This document shows positions 6,804 through 7,712 of a stretch of 7,712 nt of DNA, one piece after another (position 1 is the stretch's first letter; the number at the start of each line of letters is the position of its first letter). Origin of the DNA: Promethearchaeum sp. (GTDB lineage: Archaea > Asgardarchaeota > Lokiarchaeia > Sigyniarchaeales > Promethearchaeaceae); NCBI GenBank assembly GCA_030611625.1, contig JAUWPK010000172.1:1-7712 (forward strand). Direction: 5' to 3'. Below the pieces are notes generated by a model. The model was not told the origin of the DNA and made no database searches. It saw nothing but the letters and a program-made list of their open reading frames with translations. Made by a program: the position numbers and the translations under genes.

Positions 6804-6810
6804 AAAAAAA
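6804..6810 (-). terminator. Possible poly-T terminator of the radical SAM gene
   Basis: Seven A residues on the + strand read as T7 on the minus strand, 17 bases beyond the stop at 6827-6829. They lie in the 32-bp gap between the convergent helical-repeat and radical SAM genes. This is a composition-based call only. Confidence 0.35.
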
Positions 6811-6826
6811 CGGAAAAATTCAACTA

Positions 6827-7712
6827 TTATTCGACAATACTATCGATGTTTTTCTTTAGAGTAATATTTTCAGTAAGCATTTGAATATCTTTAGCATGCT
6901 GGTCAGGAGTTTTTTCTAAAGGTTTAGAGTGCGTTTCAGCCCATTTCTTTTCAATTCCTTCCCTATGTATCGTATTAAAGGTGCAAAATGGAATCTGAAG
7001 GACTCGTTTATGTTCTGGATCATCAGGATCGATAACTCCGTAATGCACCACACATTTTTGCAATCTTGCAACATCTAAATCATATGCATCTTGAAAATGC
7101 ATACTTCCAACAAACATTAATTTGTTTTGAAGAACGGCTTTTGAGTTCTCCAATTTAGGATTTAATAAAAATTTGGATACGCTTTTATAAATCGGGTCTT
7201 CAACAAGCTTTTTCATTTCAAAATTTTTAACATATTTCGCTGCTCCTGCAAGATAATATGCTTTCATCGCATTTCTATATGCAATATCTGTCATTTTATC
7301 ACTAAATTCATTTAGTGCATCAAACAATTTTGCAAATCCTAAATTTTCAACTGTCCCTCGTAAACTTGAGAAGAATTTTGATGGCTGAGGAATTTCACGT
7401 TTTTGAATCATATCCCAAACAGAATTACTCCATTTTATTAATTCATCAACATCAACATAATCTTCTAGATTTTGCCATTCATTATCTTTTCCAATCGGGA
7501 CCAAAGTGGCAAAACCACAATCATCATGAGCAGAAATAGCCCATCCGGGAAGATCGGAAAACCATGTAAGCAATTGAGTTAATTTACTTGACGCCGCAAG
7601 CGGATAAAATTTTGTATCTTCTAATCCTGAAATCTTTTTTATTTCTAAAGTTAAATCACTGCTAGTGTATCTAAGGTTCATTAAATCCTCTAAGGTAATA
7701 CGACCGCAGAGT
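6827..7712 (-). CDS. C-terminal half of a tetraether-synthase-like radical SAM protein, 5' end outside the window
   Basis: The frame stays open from the stop at 6827 to the right edge, so the first ATG visible (7679-7681) is internal. The codons before it read LCGRITLEDL, which continues the protein. About 294 residues are seen. Counting from that internal methionine, HDDCGF (52-57, with C55), CVVHYG (210-215) and IPFCTFNTI (230-238) match my memory of the C-terminal region of the MJ0619/COG1964 radical SAM family. That family includes tetraether lipid synthase (Tes), which joins two archaeol chains into membrane-spanning GDGT lipids. The cysteines (the one in LCGR, then C55, C210, C233) and H213 are likely metal-cluster ligands, which is an inference from the family. 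The radical SAM CxxxCxxC motif would lie in the missing N-terminal part. Related pterin-modifying enzymes share this region, so the exact substrate is uncertain. The gene faces the helical-repeat gene, 32 bp away. Confidence 0.7.
   Translation of the reverse strand, partial: LCGRITLEDLMNLRYTSSDLTLEIKKISGLEDTKFYPLAASSKLTQLLTWFSDLPGWAISAHDDCGFATLVPIGKDNEWQNLEDYVDVDELIKWSNSVWDMIQKREIPQPSKFFSSLRGTVENLGFAKLFDALNEFSDKMTDIAYRNAMKAYYLAGAAKYVKNFEMKKLVEDPIYKSVSKFLLNPKLENSKAVLQNKLMFVGSMHFQDAYDLDVARLQKCVVHYGVIDPDDPEHKRVLQIPFCTFNTIHREGIEKKWAETHSKPLEKTPDQHAKDIQMLTENITLKKNIDSIVE

Noticed and set aside
7315..7539. Open frame of 74 codons on the + strand
   Set aside because: It is antisense to the radical SAM gene, and its histidine/glutamine-rich translation looks like a shadow of the real frame.
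1..7712. tRNA, rRNA, CRISPR array, insertion sequence or attachment site
   Set aside because: I saw no cloverleaf with a GTTCRANNC arm, no regularly spaced repeats, and no transposase or terminal inverted repeats. The intergenic regions are short and AT-rich.

Overview
This is an AT-rich archaeal window. It carries an archaeal 20S proteasome alpha subunit, proteins that look eukaryote-like, TATA-like boxes 20-40 bases upstream of starts, and GTGA-type ribosome binding sites. The mix of a Rag/Arf-like GTPase with a C-terminal roadblock/longin-like domain, a von Willebrand A (vWA) protein with two C-terminal PHD/RING-like zinc fingers, a helical-repeat protein and a partial tetraether-synthase-like radical SAM enzyme suggests an Asgard archaeon. 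That assignment is inferred from gene content, not from a marker tree.

Layout: bases 1-252 hold no supportable gene, only a possible poly-T terminator and a promoter. A solo Eco57I/TaqI-type DNA adenine methyltransferase (+, 253-2142) overlaps tail to tail by 21 bp with a multidomain GTPase (-, 2122-3342). A 153-bp divergent intergenic region with a 12-bp direct repeat separates the GTPase from the vWA/zinc-finger gene (+, 3496-4719). That gene converges, with a 27-bp gap, on psmA (-, 4747-5463). A second divergent region of about 194 bp separates psmA from a TPR-like helical-repeat gene (+, 5658-6794). That gene converges on the 3' half of a radical SAM gene (-, 6827 to the right edge), whose reading frame runs off the window.

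Strand alternates at every gene, so there are no operons here. Each gene must have its own promoter, and functional links can only be suggested by adjacency.

The most interesting part is 3496-5463. The vWA domain resembles the ubiquitin-receptor subunit Rpn10 of the 26S proteasome and the TFIIH subunit p44/Ssl1, and it is joined to two eight-ligand zinc fingers. It sits beside psmA, whose lysine for ATPase docking is conserved. This could be an ancestral-type proteasome adaptor or E3-like factor. No ubiquitin, E1, E2 or deubiquitinase gene lies in the window to confirm it.
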